Source of the DNA: Hypericum androsaemum
Taxonomy: Eukaryota > Streptophyta > Magnoliopsida > Malpighiales > Hypericaceae
Direction: 5' to 3'
NCBI GenBank assembly: GCA_963995505.1
Contig: OZ023181.1
Span: 21,262,221-21,326,220 of the forward strand
Length of the DNA: 64,000 bases
Below, in pieces: positions 55,538-64,000 of this stretch. Under the pieces are notes generated by a model. It did no database searches. It worked only from the letters and a program-made list of their open reading frames with translations, and was not told the origin of the DNA. Position 1 is the first letter of the stretch. Every line of letters begins with the position of its first letter. Both the position numbers and the translations under genes were made by a program.

Positions 55538-57301
55538 CTATTTTCCCTGCCTAAATCTTTTTGCTTTGCTCGCCTTGTACGAACTGTCCGGGGTCCGGCT
55601 ATCAAGCTTGCGCTTTCTCGCTTCTAGCTTCGGGGAACCAACGTCAGCATTAGCTTTCGCCTTTCTTGCTGCAACGGATGGTCTTTTCTCTTCCCTTATT
55701 TCTCCTCGTCGAGTGTCAGGTTTCCCTGTAACAGCTCCTTTTCTCAGATGAACTCTCTTTGGACCACCTGCTTTATTAGCACGTAACCCCTGATCACCAT
55801 TGTTTTCGAGACGGCGGTCCGACCGGTCGGACCGCGAAACGGAGCCAAACCCGGGTCAAAAAACCAAGTTCGACCGGTTACCTAACGAACCGGAAGATTT
55901 CCGGTCAGACCGGGCGGTTGGCTCGGATTTTTGACCCAGAAAAATCCGGTTCGTTAGGTTTGACCAAAAAACCAACCCAAAAACCAGATTTCACCCAATC
56001 CAACCCAAAAAAATCAGATTTTCTACTCGATTTTTCTAAATCAACACAAAATAAACTAAATCTACAAAGATAATTATACTAAATATGAAATAAATTTACC
56101 AATATTTCAAGAATATTAATTTTTAAACCTATTATTTACTAAATATATATTAAATATATATAATAAACTACCGGTCCGACCGCCAGTTTGACCGGTCGGA
56201 CCGGTCGACCCGGAGAACGGACCAAAATCCGGGTCGCTCTCCGGGTCGTTTTTGAAAACAATGCTGATCACCTGCCTTGTTAGCACGCAACCCCTGATAG
56301 GACAAGACACCCTTTGCTTTGGGAGTCCTGTTACTGTCAGGAGTTCTTAAATTGGTTGCCAGCTTCTTGTTTGGTGAAGCATCGATACCCGCAGGGAGCG
56401 GATTCTTTCTCTTGGATGGCGTAGAATCCTGCTTGGCACGAGATATCCTCAGATCCCGATCTCGAATCTTTAAGTCTCGTTGCCTAACTGCCATGTTTGC
56501 AGCTTCCTGCATCACAATAAAGATCCATCAGAACTATACAACCTCATAAATGAGTCCAGATGCCTTCACTCATCACCGGACTTAAAAATTTCTGCAAAAT
56601 GTTTCAAGTTGGAACATGCAACTATAGTTGCCATCAATTAGCAGACACTTCCTGTAACCAACAACTAGGGCAAGAGGTAGTAGACTATAGCATGCAACTT
56701 AAGTGACACATATATGCAGCAACCAGATTTAAAAAACTCCATCTGTGGCGTATGAAGAGCTGAAAATAAGCTGCGCATACCTTCATCTTGAGCAGCACAT
56801 ATGCAATCCCCTTCCCCAGGCCACAATTAGGATCTCTTACAACTCGGACCCCTTCAATGTTGGATGCAAGATCTTTGATGGTTGAAAAGAGTTTATAAAT
56901 TTCCTCATCCTGAAAAGAAATCACACCATGAACATAAAAAAGCGGTCAGCAAAATAGAAAAAAAAGAAGAAGGGTGAAAACGGGAAATAACCACAGCTGA
57001 TTACCTTCACGTCAAATGGGAGATTACCGAGGAAAACAGTCTTCTGGGTATCATAAAGTGAAGAGCTTTCTCCCTTGAGCTTCTTGCGGGGAGGACAAGC
57101 CCGATCAACACGGATGTGATTTCCTTCAACCTAAATTCAACGGAGCATAAATAATTACTTAACCCTTTATAGTCCCAATCCAAAACAGCCAAAACAAACC
57201 TAACTCGGCATATATACATACCACGGCCATATTGAGGGAGAGAGCTGCTTCTGCCGACTGTTGCGTTTTGAAGACCACATAGGCATGGACGCTGCAGCTA
57301 T
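55538..57301 (-). pseudogene. RBM34-like nucleolar RNA-binding protein gene, 5'-truncated and MITE-interrupted
   Basis: Minus-strand exons 57301-57222, 57130-57005, 56909-56781 and 56506 onward encode the second half of RRM1 (SVHAYVVFKTQQSAEAAL), the linker RVDRACPPRKKLKGESSS and RRM2 (KTVFLGNLPFDVK, GKGIAYVLLKMK). A basic tail with SPNKKLATN follows. This order matches plant RBM34/Nop12-type ribosome-biogenesis proteins. The expected N-terminal exons and the start of RRM1 are absent upstream. In the last exon a 466-bp hAT-like MITE (55798-56263) interrupts the frame after NKAGDQ. Read-through would end at a stop at 56168; the original C-terminus (GLRANKAGGPKRVHLRKG ... to a stop at 55538) lies beyond the insertion. 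The gene is probably dead unless the insertion is spliced out and an alternative start is used. Confidence 0.85.
55798..56263. mobile_element. hAT-like MITE, copy 2, inside a coding exon
   Basis: A 466-bp element with perfect 10-bp terminal inverted repeats CATTGTTTTC / GAAAACAATG and an 8-bp target duplication CTGATCAC (55790-55797, 56264-56271). Subterminal GGTCCGACCGGTCGGACCG palindromic motifs occur at both sides and the centre is AT-rich. It is the same family as 151-566. It has no coding capacity. The target is the codons for Gly-Asp-Gln of the RBM34-like gene. Confidence 0.9.
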
Positions 57302-58301
57302 CTAAAGTGAGATGCGAACAAACAAGCAAAACAAACAGACCATTCTCGCGAGGGGGGAATTCCTTTTTTGCTAACCCTAAATTGGTAAAGAATTTCAATT
57401 TCTTTAACGGCGCGTAATTGAATTCGATGGGCTTTTCTCCATTAATTGGGCCTGGCTTCAGCGGGCCTTTTAGATCCGGGAAGACAATTAACGTAACTGT
57501 CTCCAGAATGCAATTGAATTAAAATTTTGGTAAAAAATTATTTGTCGTTTTTTTAGTCCGACTCTACTTAATCTGAAATAGTTTCTTTCTTTTGATACAA
57601 TTCGATATAGGGATTACAGGAAAGCTATAAAATATGTAGCCGGCCACCCAAAATCTCAATGTGGGTCAAATAATGATTGCAAACGTGAAAGTCGGTTGAC
57701 ATTTCCCGAGCTCAACTCCATCCCTGGCTGCCATTTGCACCAATTTCAGGTGCACTTACCTAATTAATTGATATCTTTTTTCTTGATGTTAATTAGTTGG
57801 TATACTAATTTATCCATTGGTTGTTAATATCACTAATTTGTCCGTCTTATATAAGTCAACCAAGAGCATCTCCGCATTGTAATTACTACCATCTGGGAGG
57901 CAGGTCAGACAGGTCCTAGAAGTTAGTGGTGAGATTCTTCACCTAGTTCCATGCATTCGTTGGTTCTTAAACCAAAATTATATTGTTGAGCCTTTGAGTT
58001 CGAGTCTAGTACTTTCTCATATGAACGTAGATCTTTATTGTTGGTATTATTTGTGAGGAATTGAGAATTGTGAGATTTCACTCACATTGTCTATTTTTCT
58101 TTCCACGTAATTTTTTTCTGTCTTTGAATTTTTCACGTAAATCCGGTATCTATAAATCGTGTTAGGACTGACTACTCAACATTGGCGAAGTTTTCTTGGG
58201 TTGCTAACGTATATTGAAATGTGTGCAGAAGAGAAGAGAAGAGAAGAGAAGAGGCAGAGCTATCGACTCGTCTTGGTTTGTTATCAAAGCCAGTCGTCAA
58301 C
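57302..58301. promoter_or_regulatory. Intergenic with RBM34-side promoter motifs
   Basis: Near 57380-57470, immediately before the first surviving RBM34-like exon, lie CTAACCCTAAATT (telo-box-like), ATGGGCTT, ATTGGGCCTGG and GCGGGCC. Telo boxes plus site II motifs are the usual promoter of plant ribosome-biogenesis genes. This suggests the original promoter remains while the N-terminal exons were deleted. The rest, up to the TPX2-like start, is AT-rich; a B-box-like GAGTTCGAGTCTAG near 57997 could be a SINE trace. A (GAAGA)n purine run near 58228-58255 lies in the next gene's leader. Confidence 0.45.
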
Positions 58302-59708
58302 ATGGAGGAGGAGGAGGAGGGAGAAATGGGAAAACTGAACGCGACAGAAGAGGTTATTACAGCAGAGAAGCCGGTTGAACAAGCCAATGTAGACAAGGAC
58401 AGCATCGCAGACGAAGAAGAACCCGAAGCCGTAGAGAAGATCATTCTCGAAGTGGTAAACAAGCAATTGCAGGAGCAAGAAGAGACTCGTGCGGACGATG
58501 AAGCTCGGATCAAAACTATTGGTAACGAGGAAGAAGCGGCAGAGGAAGTTGGAGAGGCGCGGCCTGGATCATCAAACAAACCGAAGCATAACCCAAGGCA
58601 AGCTCCAAGGTCTAAACCCACCATCCCTCGGCCATTCTCGTTGGCAACAGAGAAACGATCCAGAGAAAGGCGGGCTTCTGTGGATTTCTCTTCTGTCAAC
58701 GAGAAGAAACCCGTCCAGGCCGTCGACTTCATAGAGGCTCAAGCCAAGAGGCTACACAAATCTGCCAGCTTAAACCTTAGGTAATGTCTTATTGTGTTCT
58801 GCTTTTGCTTCTCTTGAGCCTATTTAGTCCTGACATCATTGAGGCTGAACTACATGTGCAGAGCAAAGACATCGACCTCGAATGCCAGAGGTAAAGTGAA
58901 AGAGAATTCGGACCGGAAAGTAAGTGGTGTTGAACCAAGAAACTTGTCGAGGTCCAAGGTTGCAACCACTGAATCTGCAGACAAGAAAACCGAGGTGAGG
59001 AATTTGTGTCTGTTCCAATTTGCTTCGACACTGGCAACAACATTTCTATAAGCAGTTCTTTTCTTCAACAGCTTAAGCGTGAACAGACCAAGCACAAGCA
59101 TCAGGTGACGGAGGCGGAAAGCCAAAACTTCGGATTCCTATCCAAGGTAAGTTCAGGAAATTTGACATAAAGCATTTTCCACTAATGGACACTAATACGA
59201 AGTAGCAGCAACTTGGCCAAAGTCTAAAGTTTAGGATGCATCATTGCAGAGGCAGCCGGCAGAGGATGCGAGCAAGAAGACGAGGCTTCACAAGAACTCA
59301 ACTTTCAAAGCCTCGCCATTGCCAAACTCCAATGGTGCTAAACATCTGCAACCAAAGCCTGATGACAAAAGGGTAAGCTGGCCAAAAGGAATTATTAATG
59401 CTTGCGAATTTGCCAATTGCTGCTTCCTATCTCTACTAATGTAACAAGACATGAACTGATGCTTCCTCCACTTGCAGCAGGCAGCCACTACTCACCCTAA
59501 GTCAGCCCCGCCATGCCGCGCAGAAGGCAAGTCCACCGCTAAAGCTGGTTCTGGAAACGAAAAGACACAGGACAAATGCAAGAACAGTTCCGTTTCAAGA
59601 ACAATAAGCAGCAGCGCCAAGGATACCTTGAGCAAACTATTCAAAACCACTCGAAGGGCCTCGGCTGCTCCCGAAGAAACTACGAAGCCGGTCGTCTCCA
59701 AATCATGA
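58302..59708 (+). CDS. TPX2/WVD2-like microtubule-associated protein
   Basis: Five exons: 58302-58780, 58862-58994, 59072-59146, 59250-59372 and 59478-59708, giving 346 residues. The N-terminus is acidic (MEEEEEGEMGK) and the rest very basic and disordered. The family signature SKPTIPRPFSLATEKRSRE lies at about 104-122, and a weak C-terminal TPX2-like TFKASPLPNSNG occurs in exon 4. The usual KLHEK...coiled-coil portion of the TPX2 domain is not recognisable, so this is a divergent member. Family proteins bind and organise microtubules in the cortical array or spindle. The start at 58302 was chosen because upstream in-frame sequence has no ATG; an out-of-frame ATG at 58219 could act as an upstream ORF. 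The last intron ends in CAGCAG, allowing acceptor slippage by one residue. Confidence 0.78.
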
Positions 59709-60174
59709 CGACAAACAGAAGTAGAGTATCCGCATTGTCCGCTAGTTTGCATATTGTTTCGTGTTTGCTTTCTGGTCTATTTGTTCATAAAGTTCACATT
59801 TTTATTACATCAAACCACAGATCCTACAGTTTCTACCAAAACGAATCACAGATCCTGCAACTTCACTCTACCTCACGGTGAAACTTCAAGGATTGACAGC
59901 AACCGGCATTGAGTTACCATTCATTTAAGATATTTACAACAATTTAAATCTCGATAGAACGGATCACCAACTTAAATTAGTCGAGTTGATAAGAACTTTT
60001 TCTTTACATATTATAACAACAGTAATACAGTGGGGCCTCTCTCTCTCTCTCTATAGTTGCAGTGCCATTTACGCATCCGCTGCAAGTAGAACATGGAATA
60101 AGTTGCTCTTTTCTTGATACTGAAGTTAGCATGTGAAGAAGACGACGGCTCGCTGGCCTGCGCCGTGTTCCCTC
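59709..60174. other. Intergenic between convergent TPX2-like and TPR genes
   Basis: The 3' flanks of both genes, with a (TC)n run near 60038-60052. No gene. Confidence 0.5.
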
Positions 60175-61156
60175 CTAAGTGGCTGCGACCAGGGGCACTG
60201 CCTTATCCTCCGCCTCTGCCTCGTCGTCGTCCTCCTCCTCTGCCTCCCACATGAAATGTGCATAGGACCCCAGCACCGAGCTGCGAAAAGATCATTACCA
60301 TATTAGGGAGACGGTTTCCACCCGTAACTCTACAAGTAAAGTGAAGAAGGAACAACTGATTACCAGTCGTCGGGGGAAGCCAAAACGGCTTGGTCGAAAT
60401 AAGACTTGGCTCTCTCCTGGTCCCGGTGGCTGTCCCATATCAGCTTCCCGTAGAGAGACAGCACCTCTCCGTCGCCCGGGCTCGCCAGTATTGCCTTCCC
60501 GTAGCACTCCTCCGCCCGATCCACGTCACCCTCCACCTTCATTATTTGAATTGCATAGATAATAAGTTCGCAAGACTGATCTACCTTAACTAAAAATAAA
60601 ATTTCGAGTTCCAGAATTGAAAAAAATTAAAAAATAAATATAAATATATATATACCTCGTGAAGGAAGTGGCCGTAGTTCCTGAGGAGGAGAGAGTCGCC
60701 GGGGTTTGACTTAATCATCATCTCGTAGTACTCCCTCATCTTCGACATATCCTCGCCGCTCTTCCCCTTACTATTTCCCCCGCCGGACTTCTTCACTTTC
60801 CCGGACCCTCCCCCGCCGGAGATCCCCAGCTCCTCCAGCGATATCCCCGTCCCCGGCCATCCTCCCAACTCCTCCTCCTCCTCCTCCTCCAGTATCATCG
60901 CCGCGAACGACCGGGACCCGGAGAGCCTCGCCGAGTCGCCGGAGAAGCCGAACTCCAGCCTCATGACGTCACTCTCCGACAACGCCCTCCTGATCTGGCC
61001 TCCACCCCTGCGGCTCTCTAGTTGCAACGACACCCTGGGGGAAGCACCGCCGCCGGCGGAGAGGGAGCCGTGGCGGGAGAGTGAAACCCTCGGGGATCCC
61101 GGGAGCGCCGGCGACTGGGCCGTGAATGATCCGGTTCTAACCAGATTCGCCTTCAT
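60175..61156 (-). CDS. TPR-repeat protein of unknown function
   Basis: Three exons on the minus strand, 61156-60656, 60536-60364 and 60280-60175, joined to 259 residues. The N-terminal ~115 residues are Ser/Gly/Arg-rich with a poly-Glu run. TPR-like units follow: MREYYEMMIKSNPGDSLLLR, then DRAEECYGKAILASPGDGE and AKSYFDQAVLASPDDC, each with the A/G-x-x-x-Y/F...A-x-x-x-x-P-x-D pattern. The end SVLGSYAHFMWEAEEEDDDE is typical of a plant TPR family of about this length. The role is unknown; TPR units suggest protein binding. All exon junctions keep frame. Confidence 0.85.
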
Positions 61157-61209
61157 TTGAAAGATAGTTCTCCTTTTCCTTTTTTGGTTTACTTTTAAGC
61201 TTCGTGGGA

Positions 61210-61217
61210 TATATATA
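61210..61217 (-). promoter_or_regulatory. TATA box of the TPR gene
   Basis: TATATATA on the minus strand, about 55 bases upstream of the start codon at 61156. Confidence 0.5.
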
Positions 61218-61667
61218 GGGAGCGTTGGGCCGTCGGATTGAGCGACTGAGTTGACTTGATGGGCAACAAGATGGCGACGCGTGTACTGGTTTGCACGTGA
61301 AGGGATGGCGGCAGCGGGGTGAACGGGTCGCGCTTCTCTTGCAGTGGAGTGCAGGCCACGCGTGAACCAGGGATTGGAAAAGTCAGGTTAGTGTGGGCGC
61401 CGCTGGTTATATGTAGGGATCGGAGTTCGAGTTAGACCGTCCAACTACGGAGGTTCCGGTCGGGAAATTACCAGGACGGCCTTTCTACTTCTTGACGTTT
61501 GTTGGTTCGTCGTCTTAGGACATTAAAGTGGGACTCAGGGACACTTCTGTCAATTGCTTTATTCTGAATGGGGCCTTATCCATTTTTTTACCTTTTTTTG
61601 TAAAGTTATGTATTTTTTTGAAAAATTTACACTATTAACTAGTAAAATCATTTGAGCATAGACGAAG
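61218..61667. other. Promoter-side intergenic DNA
   Basis: Upstream sequence of the TPR gene. It includes CACGCGTGAACC and ACGCGTGTACTGG motifs but nothing that can be assigned firmly. No gene. Confidence 0.4.
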
Positions 61668-61686
61668 GGTGATCATAGATGAGCTT

Positions 61687-61804
61687 TTTTTTTGGTGAGA
61701 ATTAAATTGTTTTCACAATTTCGGATCTTAGATGGTCATGGGATTCGATCCTCCCACCTCATGCTTAAGGACTGACACCGTATCCATCAAACCATACATG
61801 AGTT
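61687..61804 (-). mobile_element. tRNA-derived SINE
   Basis: On the minus strand the 118-bp body starts AACTCATGTATGGTTTGATG, has a B-box-like GGATCGAATCC about 50 bases in, and ends in a poly(A) run of eight. It is flanked by a perfect 19-bp direct repeat GGTGATCATAGATGAGCTT (61668-61686, 61805-61823), a typical target duplication from LINE-assisted retroposition. The A box (TGGTTTGATGG) is a weak match. There is no coding sequence. Confidence 0.82.
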
Positions 61805-61823
61805 GGTGATCATAGATGAGCTT

Positions 61824-62699
61824 TGAGATTATAAAAGGGGACAAAAAAGATTCAACGGTCTAAAACTAGCCGCAAGAAGAATGGGGTGACTTTCGCGTCG
61901 TGGGCCTACTTATTTTATCTGAAGCAAATAAACCCGACAACCAAAGCTATGGGTTTTGTCTTTTTGTTTGGTGGTAATGAAGGTGGATTGCAAGCAGAAG
62001 CGAGCAAGTGGCTTGCGTGTTTCCATCAAGGTTGTGTTCCCCTCTCCTCTCTTTAATAGTGTGTGTTTAGTCACTGCTTAATACTCGTTATAAATCTTTG
62101 GCACAAGAGAATATTAACTTAACTACCTTAATTTATGATGATTTCGACTCAAAATTTGAAATAGTTGAATTCTTCTTGTCGAGTGAGCATATCTGTTGGT
62201 AAAAACTGTTGCAATTCAATTAACTACTTTGAATTTGATACATGAAAATGCAATAGGTTGGACGTTCCACTCGAATTTGAATTAATTAAAAACCCGTTGA
62301 CTATTCGTTAGAGGAGTCACTTTCTGCGAAGTTGTTACCCATTACAAGTTTCCAAATCGTAACGAGGCGCCAACCTCGCAGGAATGGGTTCAATTCAATT
62401 CACCTGCCTCCCCCTGCTTTCCAGCGGCTTCCCTGGTGTGGTCACATTTATTTCTAAAGTTCGGATTGCGGTGGTACGAGTGTACATGGGCTAGGATCCA
62501 GGCTTCTGTAACTTGGGAGAGGGACCACTGCCATGAGATCTCACATGGTACGGTATTCAAATACTCGACTTCAATTAACCATCTTTTAATTCTGAATTAG
62601 TCGTTCTTAATAATAAGCATCTTGAAGTTGAAAGACATAATAATCTGGCTAAGAAGTACGATGAACAAAATTGAGAAGGCGAACCTATTTACACGCGGG
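61824..62699. other. Intergenic
   Basis: Sequence between the SINE and the 3' end of the V-ATPase assembly factor gene. It is mostly AT-rich, with no supported gene. The last bases are likely the 3' UTR of the minus-strand gene. Confidence 0.45.
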
Positions 62700-64000
62700 C
62701 TACTGGTCCTTCTTTGTTGCAGAAGCAGAAGGTTTCGGTCTAGAGTCTCGACTGGTAGTTCTGATGATGAACAGCAAAGTTTCAACAAGCATACCAAAAA
62801 CCAACCCGAGGATCCCTCCAGCAGCACTCTGTCAAAGTGAAGTGACAAAAAATGGAAGCTGAGATTGATTGAGCTGCAGGCATATCAGGAACATTGGTAG
62901 AAAGAAATTAAGATTACTAACCAAGGCGGGGTTATGACCAAACAAGGCTCTAAATGTTGCATATCCGACCAGATACCCAGTAAACATGATAAGAGCGACG
63001 TGCATACCTGCATATATAACGAATAAACATTTTTGGCATCCAGTACAGACGGGGCATATGTAGAATCAAACACATTCAATTCTACGTAAGTTGCCATTAA
63101 AAGAGAAGGGAAGTCACGAACATGTCTACGCAATATACGTCATTTATATGCTGAGTTGCAGCCGTACAAGGCAAAACGTCCATACATACAAAATGAGGAT
63201 GATAGCTCAACAACTAGATTGCGGAGAATTTCGCAAACAACTGAATTTTCCGGACTATGACTTTCATTCTTCCAAAGGTACAACCAACTCTAGAACGGTA
63301 GTCAGTTGTTCTTTTTTTCCTTCAACAGATTTAGCATCTACAGGTCTTTATGATCATATGAGGCAACCACAATGGGATGAACTCAGATTGGTTTCTCGAG
63401 AAGTGTTAAGACCTCTACCCAAGTTGTTTCCCAACTATAAGAACTGAAAGGAAACCCTTCTCTTTCAAGCATACGAATCCAGCTTCCCAGGAATCACTCA
63501 CCAACCTAAATTCTACATCACGGCCTCAATTCTTGCCCGAAATTGACGTCCTTTCCACACTCAGAAGTCGAGACATCCGTAGCGTCATTTCATCCAAACA
63601 GGAATTAAACCCATCTATGAGTTCACAAGCAAAAGGCAAAAAAAAAAAATTAGACCTAGAAACTGCAGAAAACTTCAAAAGAGAAATAATGTACATACCG
63701 AAACCAAGCTGATCTTTATACGATGAGAAAGGCTCGTGATCTTCATCGTTCCTTGGACTAATATCCTTCACTAGCTCTTTATACGCTTTCCTCTCCGCTA
63801 ACTCCTCCAGCTTTCTCAACCTCGCTTTCAACTCTTCGCTCTATTCATTTAACTTTCCAAACTAATTAAATCAAATAAAAGAATTAACGGAAAATCCAAA
63901 ACCTTTTTTATTTATCCTTCCTTTTTACCTTCTCCCTTGGCTTGGGGCTGGTGAAGAGGAACCGTGATCCGGAGAAGAGTTCGGCGAGATCCGGACGGGT
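62700..64000 (-). CDS. Vma12/TMEM199-type V-ATPase assembly factor (5' part outside window)
   Basis: Four minus-strand exons are visible: 64000-63929 (continues beyond the window), 63840-63699, 63007-62922 and 62828-62700, giving 142 residues to the stop. The soluble part reads KARLRKLEELAERKAYKELV and KDQLGFG. Two membrane segments follow, VALIMFTGYLVGYATFRALF and GGILGLVFGMLVETLLFIIR, and the tail is basic (SATKKDQ). The hairpin of two transmembrane helices after a charged helix is the Vma12/TMEM199 family layout. These ER proteins assemble the V0 sector of the vacuolar H+-ATPase. The N-terminus and promoter lie to the right of the window. Confidence 0.85.

Noticed and set aside
55395..55751. 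Plus-strand open frame near the RBM34-like gene
   Set aside because: It is the antisense of the conserved basic C-terminus of the RBM34-like protein (RANKAGGPKRVHLRKG).
61740..61760. B-box sequence GGATTCGATCC considered as part of a tRNA gene
   Set aside because: No cloverleaf can be formed; the poly(A) tail and 19-bp flanking duplication show a SINE.

Overview
The window is nuclear DNA of a flowering plant, almost certainly a eudicot. It has AT-rich intergenic DNA, genes with many short GT-AG introns, plant-specific gene families (class II trehalose-phosphate synthase, a P-class PPR protein, a plant beta-galactosidase with a C-terminal lectin-type domain, a DRD1-type SNF2 protein) and typical plant transposons. 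I cannot name the species from sequence alone. Exon boundaries below were read by eye from frame continuity, splice sites and family conservation; each multi-exon gene is given as one CDS span with its exons listed in the evidence.

Layout. 1-7.8 kb: a hAT-like MITE, a class II TPS gene (minus strand) with a long 5' leader, and a 0.75-kb sequence present twice in direct orientation. 7.8-12.7 kb: four consecutive foldback elements with long terminal inverted repeats and 8-9 bp target duplications (Mutator-like, MULE). Two of them carry plant gene fragments, one of a MORN-repeat membrane protein and one resembling cytokinin dehydrogenase. 12.7-15.5 kb: AT-rich DNA ending in a fifth foldback element. 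15.5-24 kb: a tandem pair of RWD-RBR E3 ubiquitin ligase genes with nearly identical exon structure. 24.6-26.4 kb: RAD1 (9-1-1 checkpoint clamp), minus strand. 26.8-37.3 kb: a retrotransposon block. A foldback element with a perfect 9-bp target duplication holds a 7-kb LTR retrotransposon with 2-kb LTRs, and an internally deleted Copia element follows it.

37.6-64 kb is gene-dense: a DRD1/CHR35-like SNF2 remodeler, an intronless PPR gene, an 18-exon beta-galactosidase (GH35), a SNARE-associated/DedA-type (TVP38/TMEM64) membrane protein, an RBM34-like RNA-binding protein gene that is truncated at its 5' side and interrupted by a hAT-like MITE, a TPX2/WVD2-like microtubule protein, a TPR protein, and a Vma12/TMEM199-type V-ATPase assembly factor that runs off the right edge. 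A tRNA-derived SINE with a perfect 19-bp target duplication lies between the last two.

The genes do not form a pathway; this is an ordinary collinear plant gene neighbourhood. The notable content is transposon biology: clustered gene-capturing foldback elements, nested insertions with readable target duplications, and a MITE that landed inside a tandem peptide repeat of a coding exon.
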